Below, piece after piece: positions 9,778 to 19,045 of a DNA stretch of 64,000 bases. The position numbers were made by a program, and so were the translations under genes. How positions within the stretch are numbered: position 1 is the first letter of the stretch; every line of letters begins with the position of its first letter. Source of the DNA: Ignavibacteriota bacterium (GTDB lineage Bacteria; Bacteroidota; Ignavibacteria; Tepidaquicellales; Tepidaquicellaceae). Under the pieces are notes generated by a model, which was not told the origin of the DNA, made no database searches, and saw only the letters and a program-made list of their open reading frames with translations. The stretch spans positions 143,865-207,864 of the forward strand of contig JACREY010000011.1 in NCBI GenBank assembly GCA_016218085.1, in the 5' to 3' direction.

Positions 9778-11613
9778 ATGATAATCCCGCAGGAAAAAAT
9801 TGACGAAATAGTTCAGGCAAGCGATATCGTGGATGTGATTTCTTCCTATACACAGGTGAAGCGCAGAGGAAAAGCTTTCCTTGCCCTGTGTCCTTTTCAC
9901 CCCGATAAGAATCCTTCGCTGAACATATCCCAGCAGAAGCAGGTCTATCACTGCTTTGCCTGCGGGGCGAGCGGAAACGTGTTTACGTTCGTGATGGAAT
10001 ACGATAAAATCACATTCGTGGAAGCCGCCACCAAACTTGCATTCCGCGCAGGCATCGAGCTGAACATAAGAAGCTCCGCTCCCGATGTAACGAATGAAAT
10101 TTCGCGGCTCTTCGAAATAAATAAAATGGCTGCGAGGTTTTTTTACGATAAACTTCAGACTGTGGCGGGATACGAAAAGGATTTCGTGAACGATTACTTG
10201 AAGAAACGGGAAATCAAAAACGACATACTGCGGAAGTTCGGAGTCGGCTATGCTGAAAAGGGCTGGGACGCCTTGCTGAATCACTTCAGGGAAGAAAATA
10301 TTTTTTCAGAAGAAGACATAGAAAAATCGGGACTCATAATCACAAATGAAAAAGGAAAAACTTACGACCGCTTCAGGGGCCGGCTGATGTTCCCGATATT
10401 CAGCGAGAACGATAAGGTAGTCGGGTTCGGCGGAAGAAAGCTGTTCGATGATGACCCGGGCGGAAAATACATCAACTCGCCCGAGACCAGAATCTATAAT
10501 AAAAGCAGAATCCTCTACGGACTTAACTTTGCGCGCGAAAGCATAAGAGCAAATGAATACGTTTTGCTTGTCGAAGGATATTTCGATGTGATTTCGCTTT
10601 ACCAGGCGGGAATTCACAACGTGGTAGCATCGAGCGGTACGGCGCTCACTACAGAGCAGGTACAGCTGATTTCAAGATATACTAAAAATGTCGTAATGCT
10701 CTACGATGCCGACCTTGCGGGAATAAAGGCAACCCGGCGCGGTATAGAGCTCGTGCTGGAAGCGGGGCTAGACCTTTCCGTGGTAACACTGCCTGAAGGC
10801 GAAGACCCGGATTCGATGGTAAGGACAAAGGGCAAAGAGGAATTCGAGGTTCACCTGAACAACAGAAAATCCATAATCGAATTTATCAGCGAGCTTTACA
10901 ACAAGGAAAACAAGCTCAGTACCGTTCAGGAAAAAACGGAATTCGTGAAAGAGATAATCGGATACATAAGCAGGATTCCCGACAAGATAAAACGGGCATT
11001 CTTCATAAAAGAGATTGCCGGAAAATACGGTCTGTATGAATCTGACCTGCGCGACGAACTTGAAAAAGCTGTTAAAGTTTTCAGGAAAGAGTATTTCACA
11101 AAATCATCCGTCGTCCTTCCCGATAAAAAAACATATAAAAAACAGGACAAGAAAAACGAGCCGAATGCAGGAGAATTTGATGCGCTGAAAATACTCGTAA
11201 GCGGAGACCACATTGCTATCGAGAAATTCGAAAGACTGTTCAATTACGAATACATAGAAAACAAAATCGTGCTTGAAATCATACAGGTACTGCTGGATGA
11301 ATATATGAATTTCGGAAAAATTGAGGTAAATAAGGTTATTAACAACTTCGAAAATTCGGATGCAAAAAAACTTCTTGGAATGGTCTCTACCAGCAAATAC
11401 GAAGCAAGCAAGGCGGAAAACGCAGGCAGGGATACGCTGCTTTTTAAAACTGAAAATACCAAGATTGATTATTCGAAAATGGTGGATGAAGTATTCCACT
11501 GGTTTGAAAAGAGAATGAGAGACAGGGACACAGAAACCGAAAACGATCCCGAAAAAAGGCTGCAGTTAATAATCAACAAGAAGAGATTGACCAACCAAAA
11601 AATGAAAAAATAG
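9778..11613 (+). CDS. dnaG: DNA primase DnaG
   Basis: DnaG synthesises RNA primers at the replication fork with DnaB helicase. The N-terminal CHC2 zinc-binding domain has Cys38, His41, Cys59 and Cys62 ('CPFHPDKNPSLNI', 'HCFACGASGNV'). The catalytic core follows, with 'KFGVGYAEKGWDALL' and 'GRLMFPI', and then the TOPRIM metal-binding part: 'LLVEGYFDVISLYQAG' (Glu of the EGY motif) and 'VVMLYDADLAGIKATRRG' (DxD). The C-terminal ~180 residues are divergent and should contain the helicase-binding domain. Length (611 aa) is normal. The ATG at 9778 gives the usual start 'IIPQEKIDEIVQASDIVDVI'. It stands about 100 bp before ptsI and alone on its strand upstream. Confidence 0.97.
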   Translation: MIIPQEKIDEIVQASDIVDVISSYTQVKRRGKAFLALCPFHPDKNPSLNISQQKQVYHCFACGASGNVFTFVMEYDKITFVEAATKLAFRAGIELNIRSSAPDVTNEISRLFEINKMAARFFYDKLQTVAGYEKDFVNDYLKKREIKNDILRKFGVGYAEKGWDALLNHFREENIFSEEDIEKSGLIITNEKGKTYDRFRGRLMFPIFSENDKVVGFGGRKLFDDDPGGKYINSPETRIYNKSRILYGLNFARESIRANEYVLLVEGYFDVISLYQAGIHNVVASSGTALTTEQVQLISRYTKNVVMLYDADLAGIKATRRGIELVLEAGLDLSVVTLPEGEDPDSMVRTKGKEEFEVHLNNRKSIIEFISELYNKENKLSTVQEKTEFVKEIIGYISRIPDKIKRAFFIKEIAGKYGLYESDLRDELEKAVKVFRKEYFTKSSVVLPDKKTYKKQDKKNEPNAGEFDALKILVSGDHIAIEKFERLFNYEYIENKIVLEIIQVLLDEYMNFGKIEVNKVINNFENSDAKKLLGMVSTSKYEASKAENAGRDTLLFKTENTKIDYSKMVDEVFHWFEKRMRDRDTETENDPEKRLQLIINKKRLTNQKMKK

Positions 11614-11709
11614 TATTCACTACTAAAAACTTTTTAATTTTTTCTAAAAAATGACTTTTTTGATATAAAATTTACATTTATTTTAAGATTTTATACCAAA
11701 AAACGATAT

Positions 11710-13446
11710 TTGACCAGGGAAAAGATATATAGAGGAATACCCGCATCTCATGGAATTTCCATAAGCAAGGCATACCTGTATACCAGAAGACAGGTAAGTA
11801 TAAGCCACCATGAAATTTCCGAATCCGAAACCGAAAACGAAATCGGCCAGTTCACAAATGCTGTCGAAATCTCCCGAAAAGAACTTAACAAAATATATAC
11901 ACTTTCTGTGGAAAGGATAGGGGAGGAAAATTCAAGAATATTTCAGGCCCAGCTCGATATCCTTAACGACAATATATTTATCAATACGGTCTTTGACAGG
12001 ATTAAAAAAGAAAAACGTACATCGGGATTTATTTTTCACGATGAAATCTCCAAGCTTGCAAACGTGCTTCTTTCCGCAAAAGATGATTATATGAAAGAAC
12101 GGTATTCGGATATTATTGATGTTAAAAACCGCGTGATAAGAAATATGAAAAGGGAAAAACTTGTATCTAAAGTGGATGAGAACTCCATCATCTTTGCTCA
12201 CGAGCTCACTCCTGCCGATACGATTCTCTTCAGCAAGAGAAAAGTTCAGGGATATGCAACCGATACAGGCGGAACAACCTCTCACACCGCAATTATTTCG
12301 AGAGCGCTGAGAATTCCAGCCGTCGTAGGAATGAAGGTGATATCAAAACACGTGCTCACGGGTGATACCGTTATAATAGACGGATACGAAGGTACTGTTA
12401 TACTGAATCCCAGGGAAGAAACTATCGAGATCTATAAAGCCAAGCTTATAAAGCATAAACAGGAACAGACTAAATTCGAAAAATATGTCGACCTGCCCTG
12501 CCAGACTCTGGATAAAAGAAAAATAGAAATAACATCCAATATAGATTTTGTCGAAGAGGTTGACTTTATTCAAAACTGCGGACACTGTGGCATAGGACTT
12601 TACAGGACGGAACACCTATTCATGGCAAAGGGTGAATTTCCCACTGAGGCCGAGCAAATAGAAGAATATACCCATATTGCAAATGTGACTTTCCCGAAAA
12701 CCGTTACCATCAGGACTTTTGACCTTGGAGGAGACAAGGTTCTTCCGACCGCAATTAAGGAAAGCAATCCGAATCTCGGATGGAGAGGAATTCGAATCTG
12801 CCTGGACAGGGAAGATATTTTCAAGACACAGCTCCGCGCAATACTGCTCTCTTCTTCCAAAAAGAATATCAAAATAATGTATCCGATGATATCCTCTCTC
12901 GATGAAGTCAGGAAAGCCAAGAGAATTCTGAATGAGGTTAAAACAGAATTAAAAAACAGAAGAGCTGATTTCGACAAGGATATAAAAGTCGGGATTATGG
13001 TTGAGGTTCCTTCTGCATTTATGCTTGCGGATGAATTTGCAAAAGAGGTTGACTTCTTCAGCGTGGGCACAAACGATCTTACGCAGTACCTGCTTGCCGT
13101 CGACAGGGGCAACGAACTCATATCGGGTATGTATCAGCAGCTTCATCCCGCTGTACTGAGGGCGTTGAACTGGACGATAGAAAAAGCTCACTGCAACAAA
13201 ATAAAAGTAAGTATTTGCGGAGAACTCGGCTCGATGCTGCTCGCAATACCCGTACTTGTTGGAATGGGCATCGATGAAATCAGTGTCAATCCCTCTGTGT
13301 TTCCCGAAATAAAACAAATAGTAAGGGGAATCAACTATTCCGACGCTAAACTACTAGTGGAGAAAATTTTAACCCTTTCTACGGAAGATGAAATCAGCCG
13401 TGAGGTTGAGGACTTTTATGAAAAAAATGTTAACAGCGAAAATTAA
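11710..13446 (+). CDS. ptsI: Phosphoenolpyruvate-protein phosphotransferase (PTS enzyme I)
   Basis: Enzyme I autophosphorylates from PEP and passes the phosphate to HPr. The N-terminal part carries the phosphohistidine motif 'GGTTSHTAIISRALRIPAVVG' in two stretches (His192). The C-terminal PEP-binding TIM barrel has 'RTEHLFM', 'RTFDLGGDK', 'GWRGIRICLD', 'GTNDLTQYLLAVDR' and the catalytic cysteine in 'SICGELGS' (Cys503). The length is 578 aa, as expected. The start is a TTG at 11710; no ATG is in frame upstream, and the next residues 'YRGIPASHGISI' match the usual enzyme I beginning. HPr and EII genes are not visible, so it could serve a regulatory PTS rather than sugar import. It ends 11 bp before the isomerase gene, suggesting co-transcription. 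Confidence 0.95.
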   Translation: MTREKIYRGIPASHGISISKAYLYTRRQVSISHHEISESETENEIGQFTNAVEISRKELNKIYTLSVERIGEENSRIFQAQLDILNDNIFINTVFDRIKKEKRTSGFIFHDEISKLANVLLSAKDDYMKERYSDIIDVKNRVIRNMKREKLVSKVDENSIIFAHELTPADTILFSKRKVQGYATDTGGTTSHTAIISRALRIPAVVGMKVISKHVLTGDTVIIDGYEGTVILNPREETIEIYKAKLIKHKQEQTKFEKYVDLPCQTLDKRKIEITSNIDFVEEVDFIQNCGHCGIGLYRTEHLFMAKGEFPTEAEQIEEYTHIANVTFPKTVTIRTFDLGGDKVLPTAIKESNPNLGWRGIRICLDREDIFKTQLRAILLSSSKKNIKIMYPMISSLDEVRKAKRILNEVKTELKNRRADFDKDIKVGIMVEVPSAFMLADEFAKEVDFFSVGTNDLTQYLLAVDRGNELISGMYQQLHPAVLRALNWTIEKAHCNKIKVSICGELGSMLLAIPVLVGMGIDEISVNPSVFPEIKQIVRGINYSDAKLLVEKILTLSTEDEISREVEDFYEKNVNSEN

Positions 13447-13457
13447 ACTTTTTAAAG

Positions 13458-14519
13458 ATGGATAAAAAACTTATCAGGAAGTTTGATAAAGAAAATATGT
13501 TCGATGTTTTAAACGGATTTCCACTGCAGGTAAAAGAGGCGTTGAAAATCGCCGGAAAGCATGACCTGAAAAGTTTTAAGAAAAAAGGAATCGGAAATAT
13601 AATAATTTCGGGTCTTGGCGGCTCGGCCATTGGCGGTGATTTGTTTAGAAGCTATACACAGTATGATATTAAGGTACCCGTTATGGTAAACAGAAATTAT
13701 ACCTTGCCGGAATTTGCAGATAAGAAAACCCTTGTAATAATTTCGAGTTATTCCGGAAACACGGAAGAAACCATTGCCGCCTACAAACAGGCAATTGAGG
13801 CAAAGTGCAAAATCATCTGCATAACAAGCGGCGGCGAAATTAAAAAAATAGCAAAGAAAAACAAGCATCACTGTCTTATTATCCCGGGCGGGCTTCAGCC
13901 CAGATGCGCTCTTGGCTATTCGTTTTTTTCCTTGCTTACAGTTTTCGTAAAGCTCGGACTTGTAAATGACCGTAAAGAAGAAATAAAAGAAACCCTGAAA
14001 ATCCTCGAAGAAGGGCGCGAAGAATTTACAAACTTAAACCCGGAAAATAATGTTGCATTAAAAGTAGCGATTGAAATAAGAAATAAGCTGCCGGTTGTTT
14101 ATTCCTCGTCTGACGTTCTGGATGTAGTAAACCTGAGATGGCGCGGACAGATTTCCGAGAATGCAAAAATTCTTGCTTATGGAAACGTCTATCCCGAAAT
14201 GAATCACAATGAACTGGTAGGATGGAAACTTAACGCGGATATTCTTAAGAAGATTGTCGTAATATTCCTTAAAGACCCTGCCGATAACGAAAGGGTGAAG
14301 CTGCGGATGAACATTACGCTCGACATAATTAAGGAATATGCCGGAAATATCATTACGCTCGAAAGTAACGCAAGGGGAAAGCTGGCAAGGATTTTCGATT
14401 TGATTTACCTCGGCGACTGGGTGAGCTTCTACCTTGCGGCACTGAACGAAGTCAACCCGACTCCGGTGAAGGCAATTAGCTATCTGAAAACCGAACTTGA
14501 AAAAATTGCAATAAAATAA
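13458..14519 (+). CDS. Bifunctional phosphoglucose/phosphomannose isomerase
   Basis: This enzyme interconverts fructose 6-phosphate with glucose 6-phosphate and mannose 6-phosphate. Two SIS sugar-isomerase folds are visible: the first with 'ISGLGGSAIGGDLFR' and 'SSYSGNTEETIAAYKQA', the second with 'PVVYSSSDVLDVVNLRWR' and the active-site-like 'YPEMNHNELVGW'. The ending 'VNPTPVKAISYLKTELEK' is the typical C-terminus of the archaeal-type bifunctional family. At 353 aa it is much shorter than the classical 550-aa Pgi. Mannose 6-phosphate made here can feed the mannose-1-phosphate guanylyltransferase at 45.6 kb after a mutase step. It follows ptsI by 11 bp and precedes nuoH by 54 bp. Confidence 0.93.
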   Translation: MDKKLIRKFDKENMFDVLNGFPLQVKEALKIAGKHDLKSFKKKGIGNIIISGLGGSAIGGDLFRSYTQYDIKVPVMVNRNYTLPEFADKKTLVIISSYSGNTEETIAAYKQAIEAKCKIICITSGGEIKKIAKKNKHHCLIIPGGLQPRCALGYSFFSLLTVFVKLGLVNDRKEEIKETLKILEEGREEFTNLNPENNVALKVAIEIRNKLPVVYSSSDVLDVVNLRWRGQISENAKILAYGNVYPEMNHNELVGWKLNADILKKIVVIFLKDPADNERVKLRMNITLDIIKEYAGNIITLESNARGKLARIFDLIYLGDWVSFYLAALNEVNPTPVKAISYLKTELEKIAIK

Positions 14520-14573
14520 CTTTAACTATATTGCTTTACAAACTTTATAAACCTTAGAAACTTTTGAACTTAT

Positions 14574-15605
14574 ATGCCCGAATGGTTAATTAGCTTAATT
14601 ATTACTTCTGTTAAAATTCTTATTGTAGAAGTTGTTCTTCTGACTGCGGTTGCTTATTCTGTTTATGCGGAAAGAAGGCTTTCGGCATTTATTCAGAACC
14701 GCCTCGGACCAAACAGAGTAGGTCCTCAGGGACTTTTTCAGCCGCTTGTAGATGTTATCAAGCTCGTGCTGAAAGAGGACATCGTACCGGACAGCGCAAA
14801 TAAATTTATTCACTCGCTGGCTCCCGGAATTTCCGTGGCTGTAGCGCTTTCCACGTTTGCCGTGATTCCATTTGGCGATAAAATAATTTTATTCGACCGC
14901 GAAATCAAGCTTCAGATTGCAGATGTGAATATCGGCGTTTTATATATACTTGCCCTTCTGTCACTCGGTGTTTACGGCATCACGCTTAGCGGATGGTCTT
15001 CAAACAATAAATATTCCCTGCTCGGCGGACTGAGAGCATCTGCACAGATGATAAGCTACGAGCTTGCAATGGGAATTTCTGTTCTGGGAATCATACTTGC
15101 AAACGGCACGCTCGAGCTGGATACCATAGTGGCAAACCAGTTCGGATGGAAATGGAACATAATACTGCAGCCGCTCGGATTTCTGACATTCCTTGTGTCT
15201 TCATTTGCGGAAACAAACAGAACGCCGTTTGACCTGCCTGAAGCCGAACAGGAACTTGTCGGCGGATACCATACGGAGTATTCAAGCATGAAGTTTGCTC
15301 TCTTCTTCCTTGCAGAATATGCAAACGTAGTAGTTGCATCGGCATTCATCACTACGCTGTTTCTGGGCGGATGGCAATTCCCGTATCTGCAGAATTTCGG
15401 ACTGCCCGCATTCTGGGTAAGCATAATTCAGGTGCTGACTTTTTGTGCAAAGGTATTTTTTATGGTGATTTTCTTTATCTGGGTAAGGTGGACTATTCCA
15501 AGGTTCCGCTATGACCAGCTTATGAATCTTGGATGGAAAGTAATGCTGCCGATTGCTCTTGTAAACCTTGTTATCACAGCGGCGTTTTTAGTTCTGACAA
15601 AATAA
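14574..15605 (+). CDS. nuoH: NADH-quinone oxidoreductase subunit H
   Basis: NuoH is the membrane subunit of complex I that, with B, D and I, shapes the quinone cavity. The protein has about eight transmembrane helices and the diagnostic motifs 'RLGPNRVGPQGLFQPLVDVI', 'SFAETNRTPFDLPEAEQEL', 'GGYHTEYSSMKFALFFLAEY' and 'WVRWTIPRFRYDQLM'. Length (343 aa) is normal. No other nuo gene lies upstream (pgi/pmi) or downstream (thioredoxin), which is unusual because nuoH normally sits between nuoG or nuoD and nuoI. A terminator follows. It is intact as far as can be read, so it is probably the working subunit of a dispersed complex I rather than a relic. Confidence 0.95.
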   Translation: MPEWLISLIITSVKILIVEVVLLTAVAYSVYAERRLSAFIQNRLGPNRVGPQGLFQPLVDVIKLVLKEDIVPDSANKFIHSLAPGISVAVALSTFAVIPFGDKIILFDREIKLQIADVNIGVLYILALLSLGVYGITLSGWSSNNKYSLLGGLRASAQMISYELAMGISVLGIILANGTLELDTIVANQFGWKWNIILQPLGFLTFLVSSFAETNRTPFDLPEAEQELVGGYHTEYSSMKFALFFLAEYANVVVASAFITTLFLGGWQFPYLQNFGLPAFWVSIIQVLTFCAKVFFMVIFFIWVRWTIPRFRYDQLMNLGWKVMLPIALVNLVITAAFLVLTK

Positions 15606-15626
15606 TGTTTTATAAAAGACAATTTT

Positions 15627-15680
15627 AACGGGAGTGGGGTTTGAATTAATGTCAAATTTTGCTCCCGTTTTATTTATTTC
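15627..15680 (+). terminator. Rho-independent terminator after nuoH
   Basis: AACGGGAG (15627-15634) pairs with CTCCCGTT (15662-15669), extendable by a T-G pair, with a 27-nt loop. It is followed by TTTATTTATTTCCCCTTTTT. It lies 21 bp after the nuoH stop. Confidence 0.7.
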
Positions 15681-15948
15681 CCCTTTTTCCTTCAATCCCC
15701 CGGAACCGGGCTGATTAAACATTAGTTTAAAAGTAGTTCGAAAATTAAACTTGTAAAAAAGAACAAAAAAATGGGGATATCTGTATTTAACGGGTACAAT
15801 TCCCCTTTCCCCCCCCTGAGGGGGGAAAAACCGTGTTTAAATTTTTCTGCTCTTTTTTATAGTGTTTTTATATTAAAATTACTACTTTTGTTACGTGATT
15901 GTTAATATCAACTAATTTATTTTCTTACATAAATAATAATATTAAAAA
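15681..15948. other. Spacer with a C/G-run hairpin
   Basis: No gene is visible. A near-perfect short hairpin occurs at about 15802-15830, where a run of C is followed by TGA and a run of G (TTCCCCCCCC TGA GGGGGGAA). The rest is AT-rich and probably carries the promoter of the thioredoxin gene; I cannot place it with confidence. Confidence 0.5.
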
Positions 15949-16440
15949 ATGAAAAAGACAGTTTTATTGTTCGTGTTTACCTTACTGATAACAGGTTTTT
16001 TAAAGTCGCAGACATATTCGGATTTCACGCTTCAGGACCTGGAAGGAAACGATGTATCGCTCAGCAAACTGCTGGAAAAGGGTCCCGTCTTTATGTCCTT
16101 CTGGGCTACGTGGTGCTCACCCTGCAAAGAGGAAATGAAAAAAGTAAATGCGACTTACGAAAAATACAAAGACCAGGGATTTGTTTATCTTGCTATTAAC
16201 CAGGATAACCAGAAATCGGTTTCAAAAGTAAAATCTTTCATCACTGCCCAGAATTACGCCTTCCCCGTTGTATTCGACACGGATAAGAAAGTGTTCGAAG
16301 CATACAGCGGAAAAGATGAAATGCCTTACGCCCTCCTTATCGGAAAGAACAAGGAAATACTTTCCGTCCATACGGGATTCAAGACAGGGGATGAGGCAAA
16401 AATAGAAGAGGAAGTTAAAGCCGCACTCGGAATAAAATAA
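15949..16440 (+). CDS. TlpA/ResA-like secreted thioredoxin-fold protein
   Basis: A signal peptide (MKKTVLLFVFTLLITGFLKS) precedes one thioredoxin-like domain with the redox motif 'FWATWCSPCKEEM' (WCSPC, about residue 55) and the cis-proline region 'EMPYALLI' near residue 127. These are features of the TlpA/ResA/AhpC-TSA group of periplasmic thiol-disulfide reductases. Length 163 aa. It probably reduces or shuffles disulfides in exported proteins. The next two genes, encoding a barrel protein and a second CxxC thioredoxin-like lipoprotein, follow at 30 and 15 bp, so the three look like one operon. Its in vivo partner cannot be read from the sequence. Confidence 0.9.
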   Translation: MKKTVLLFVFTLLITGFLKSQTYSDFTLQDLEGNDVSLSKLLEKGPVFMSFWATWCSPCKEEMKKVNATYEKYKDQGFVYLAINQDNQKSVSKVKSFITAQNYAFPVVFDTDKKVFEAYSGKDEMPYALLIGKNKEILSVHTGFKTGDEAKIEEEVKAALGIK

Positions 16441-16470
16441 TTTTAAAACAAAAATCACCATAAACACTCA

Positions 16471-18129
16471 ATGAAAAAGTTACTTATCTTATCATTCCTG
16501 CTTCTGCTTTCCTGCGGAGCGTTCGCGCAAAAGCTTGATGTTAAGGCTTCCCTGAACAATGTCTTCAGGTACGGAAACGGAAAGGAAAACAATACAATTT
16601 CGGAATATTCGAAAGAATACCTTGAGAACCTCGGAGATGCGAGACTTAAGATAAATGATTTCGTATTCGGCATGAGGTATGAAATCAGCGACCCGATTGA
16701 ATACGGAAATAACTTCAAGGGTATAAGGAAAAGATATCTCGAATACAACAACCTCAGCGAAAACGTCAGCATCAGAATCGGAGACTTCTGGGATATAGTT
16801 TCAAGGGGTTTGACGATGAACGTATTTGAAGACCGCGGACTTGCTTATGACACGGGAATAGACGGAGTGAGGGTTACATATAAAAGAACATTCGGCGAAA
16901 AAAATCCCATTAAGACAAAGGCGCAGATATTAGGCGGCGATATAACATATACGGATTTCCTCAACCTGAAAAGAACGGAAACATACAAGGTGAGGGATGC
17001 GAATTTTGAAATCTCTCCTCTTAAAAACCTGAACATCGGGGTTAACTATGTGTATGCAAACGGCTCACTGATGGGAAACGACCTGAAAACCCTAACCGGG
17101 CTGAAAGCGGAACTTCCGGAAGGATATATGTCTCTGAACTATAAGAACCTGAACTTCTTCTATTCGTATGCACACAAGCACGTTATGACGGAAGCAAATC
17201 CGCTTTATCCGAAAAACATATCTGCATTCGGGAACGGAATGTATTCGTCGCTTTCATATTCCACATCGGGACTGGGTGTAACGCTCGAATACAAAAATTA
17301 CAGGTTTGACCTCGTAACCCCGGACCAGCGCGACAGGACAAGGCCGACAAAGATGTTGCCTTTCCAGAATCCCCCGACCGGGCTGAAAGAACATACATCG
17401 ACGCTTATATCAAGAAATCCGCACGTGGTGGATTTTAATGACGAAGTCGGCGCACAGCTCGATATAGTTATGGCTCCGTCGGACAAGCTCTCTATGAACC
17501 TGAATCTCGGGCTTGCCTCAAGGCATTATGAATACCAGAATACCGACATAACCGGCTGGCAGTACAGATGGGAAAGAATCAACAGATATAACAGCTTCCT
17601 GCCATCGCTGCGTGAGCAACTCTCTCCGTTCTGGGAAGCGTATTTCGAAACAGAATATTATGCAAGCGAAAAGTTCTATGCAAAGGTAGCAGTATCCAGG
17701 CAGAACGAAACCATATACAAGGAAGAAGACCCGTTTACATCTGAAAAAGTTTTCACGACAACCGTTCCGGTTGAATTAAGGTATTCTCTAACAAAAGATT
17801 ACACTCTGAAGATAATATTCGAAAACCAGTGGGCGCACAACACCACTCACGCCACCACTCCTGACTACACGAGCCAGTTCGTGGCACTGAGCTTATCAAG
17901 ATCGCCAAACCTGACACTGACGATGAACACGGAATTCTCCTCCGACAAGGACGACCCGACAGGCAAGAGCAGCTGGTATATGGGAGAAGTATCATACAAG
18001 GTAACGTCCACGCAGGTAGTTACCGCTTCGTTCGGCTCGGAAAAAGGCGGACTGAAGTGTACCAACGGCATTTGCAGGTATGTGTACCCGTTCAACGGAT
18101 TCAGGTTTACAATTTCATCAAAATTTTAA
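16471..18129 (+). CDS. Predicted outer-membrane beta-barrel protein (DUF6029-like)
   Basis: A 552-aa protein has a signal peptide (MKKLLILSFLLLLSCGAFA, cleavage probably before QKLDV). The rest consists of alternating hydrophobic/polar strands with many aromatic residues, ending in '...FNGFRFTISSKF', a terminal Phe typical of outer-membrane barrels. The overall pattern resembles the DUF6029 family of Bacteroidota. It lies between a TlpA-like thioredoxin and an Omp28-like lipoprotein, so a role in the same envelope or redox process is inferred. A cysteine in the signal sequence (SCGAF) could be read as a lipobox, but an AFA-Q signal peptidase I site fits better. The substrate is unknown. Confidence 0.7.
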   Translation: MKKLLILSFLLLLSCGAFAQKLDVKASLNNVFRYGNGKENNTISEYSKEYLENLGDARLKINDFVFGMRYEISDPIEYGNNFKGIRKRYLEYNNLSENVSIRIGDFWDIVSRGLTMNVFEDRGLAYDTGIDGVRVTYKRTFGEKNPIKTKAQILGGDITYTDFLNLKRTETYKVRDANFEISPLKNLNIGVNYVYANGSLMGNDLKTLTGLKAELPEGYMSLNYKNLNFFYSYAHKHVMTEANPLYPKNISAFGNGMYSSLSYSTSGLGVTLEYKNYRFDLVTPDQRDRTRPTKMLPFQNPPTGLKEHTSTLISRNPHVVDFNDEVGAQLDIVMAPSDKLSMNLNLGLASRHYEYQNTDITGWQYRWERINRYNSFLPSLREQLSPFWEAYFETEYYASEKFYAKVAVSRQNETIYKEEDPFTSEKVFTTTVPVELRYSLTKDYTLKIIFENQWAHNTTHATTPDYTSQFVALSLSRSPNLTLTMNTEFSSDKDDPTGKSSWYMGEVSYKVTSTQVVTASFGSEKGGLKCTNGICRYVYPFNGFRFTISSKF

Positions 18130-18144
18130 TTAAGGAAAACTAAA

Positions 18145-18915
18145 ATGAAATTTTTAAAAATAATTTTCTTGCTTGCATTTGCAGTTTCGTTTTATTCGTG
18201 CGAGTTTAATAACAATCCTTCCACAAGCACTTCGGCGAAGGTAAACAGAAAGGTGCTGGTGGAGCTTTCCACAAATGTGAACTGTGTGCATTGCCCTCCC
18301 TCCGGGCACTATCTCGACTTAATCGACACTGCGATAGCGGGAATCACAAGCTCTGATACAAACGTGATAACCCTCAGGATGCACTCTTCGATTTTTGCAG
18401 GCGACCCGTTTTATCTTTACAACGTCCCGGTAAACTCTGCAAGGCAGATGTATTACTTCGTGCTTGTAAATCCGTCGGGATACCTGAACGGGGCTTATAT
18501 GCCGTCATTTAACTCGCAAACCTGGACAAACAGCATAAACTCCGCACTGGCACAGAACGAAACGCAGAGTCTTTCGTTTACAAATACTTTCGACTCAACC
18601 ACCGGCAACGGAACAATCAGCCTGAACATAGCGCAGATTTCGGGCAGTACGGCGGCGGACTTAATGCTTCACGTCGCAATAGTAGAGAGCGGAATGTATT
18701 ACGGCGGCGGTACGAACGGAGAAAGATGGTTCAACAATATTCTCCGCGACTTAATCACTGGTGCAAACGGAACAGCAATTACCCTTCCGTACAGCTCCAC
18801 GGTTAACTACACGCTGAAAGCGGGAATAATTCCTTCAAAGGCAGATATAATAGTATTCACTCAGAGCCAGTCAACAAAGGAAGTATTCGTGGTGGGCAAG
18901 AAGAAATTTCTCTAA
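18145..18915 (+). CDS. Omp28-like lipoprotein with a CxxC thioredoxin-type motif
   Basis: The N-terminus is a lipoprotein signal (MKFLKIIFLLAFAVSFYSCE; lipobox FYSC). A thioredoxin-like beginning, 'KVLVELSTNVNCVHCPPSGH', corresponds to 'VLlEefTG.wC.wCP' of the Omp28 family. The C-terminal half has beta-sandwich-like sequence. Omp28 homologues are surface or periplasmic lipoproteins of Bacteroidota, often T9SS-associated. A possible Shine-Dalgarno (AAGGAAAAC) lies 5-6 bp upstream of the ATG, and the gene follows the barrel gene by 15 bp. A strong terminator ends the three-gene unit. Confidence 0.75.
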   Translation: MKFLKIIFLLAFAVSFYSCEFNNNPSTSTSAKVNRKVLVELSTNVNCVHCPPSGHYLDLIDTAIAGITSSDTNVITLRMHSSIFAGDPFYLYNVPVNSARQMYYFVLVNPSGYLNGAYMPSFNSQTWTNSINSALAQNETQSLSFTNTFDSTTGNGTISLNIAQISGSTAADLMLHVAIVESGMYYGGGTNGERWFNNILRDLITGANGTAITLPYSSTVNYTLKAGIIPSKADIIVFTQSQSTKEVFVVGKKKFL

Positions 18916-18937
18916 AAGAATTTGAAAGTATCACCCG

Positions 18938-18975
18938 GCTCTTTTCCCCGCGCGATCGGGAAAAGAGCTTTTTTT
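18938..18975 (+). terminator. Strong intrinsic terminator of the thioredoxin/barrel/Omp28 unit
   Basis: GCTCTTTTCCC (18938-18948) and GGGAAAAGAGC (18958-18968) form a perfect 11-bp stem with a 9-nt loop, followed immediately by TTTTTTT. Confidence 0.92.
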
Positions 18976-19045
18976 ATTTTCCCCTTCAAAATAAATTTCA
19001 TATTTGATTCAGGTTGATTAATTTATTGAATCCGGCAAAATTTAT

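Noticed and set aside
9745..10284. 179-codon minus-strand frame over the dnaG start
   Set aside because: It is antisense to the conserved zinc-finger domain of DnaG and has no protein-like features.
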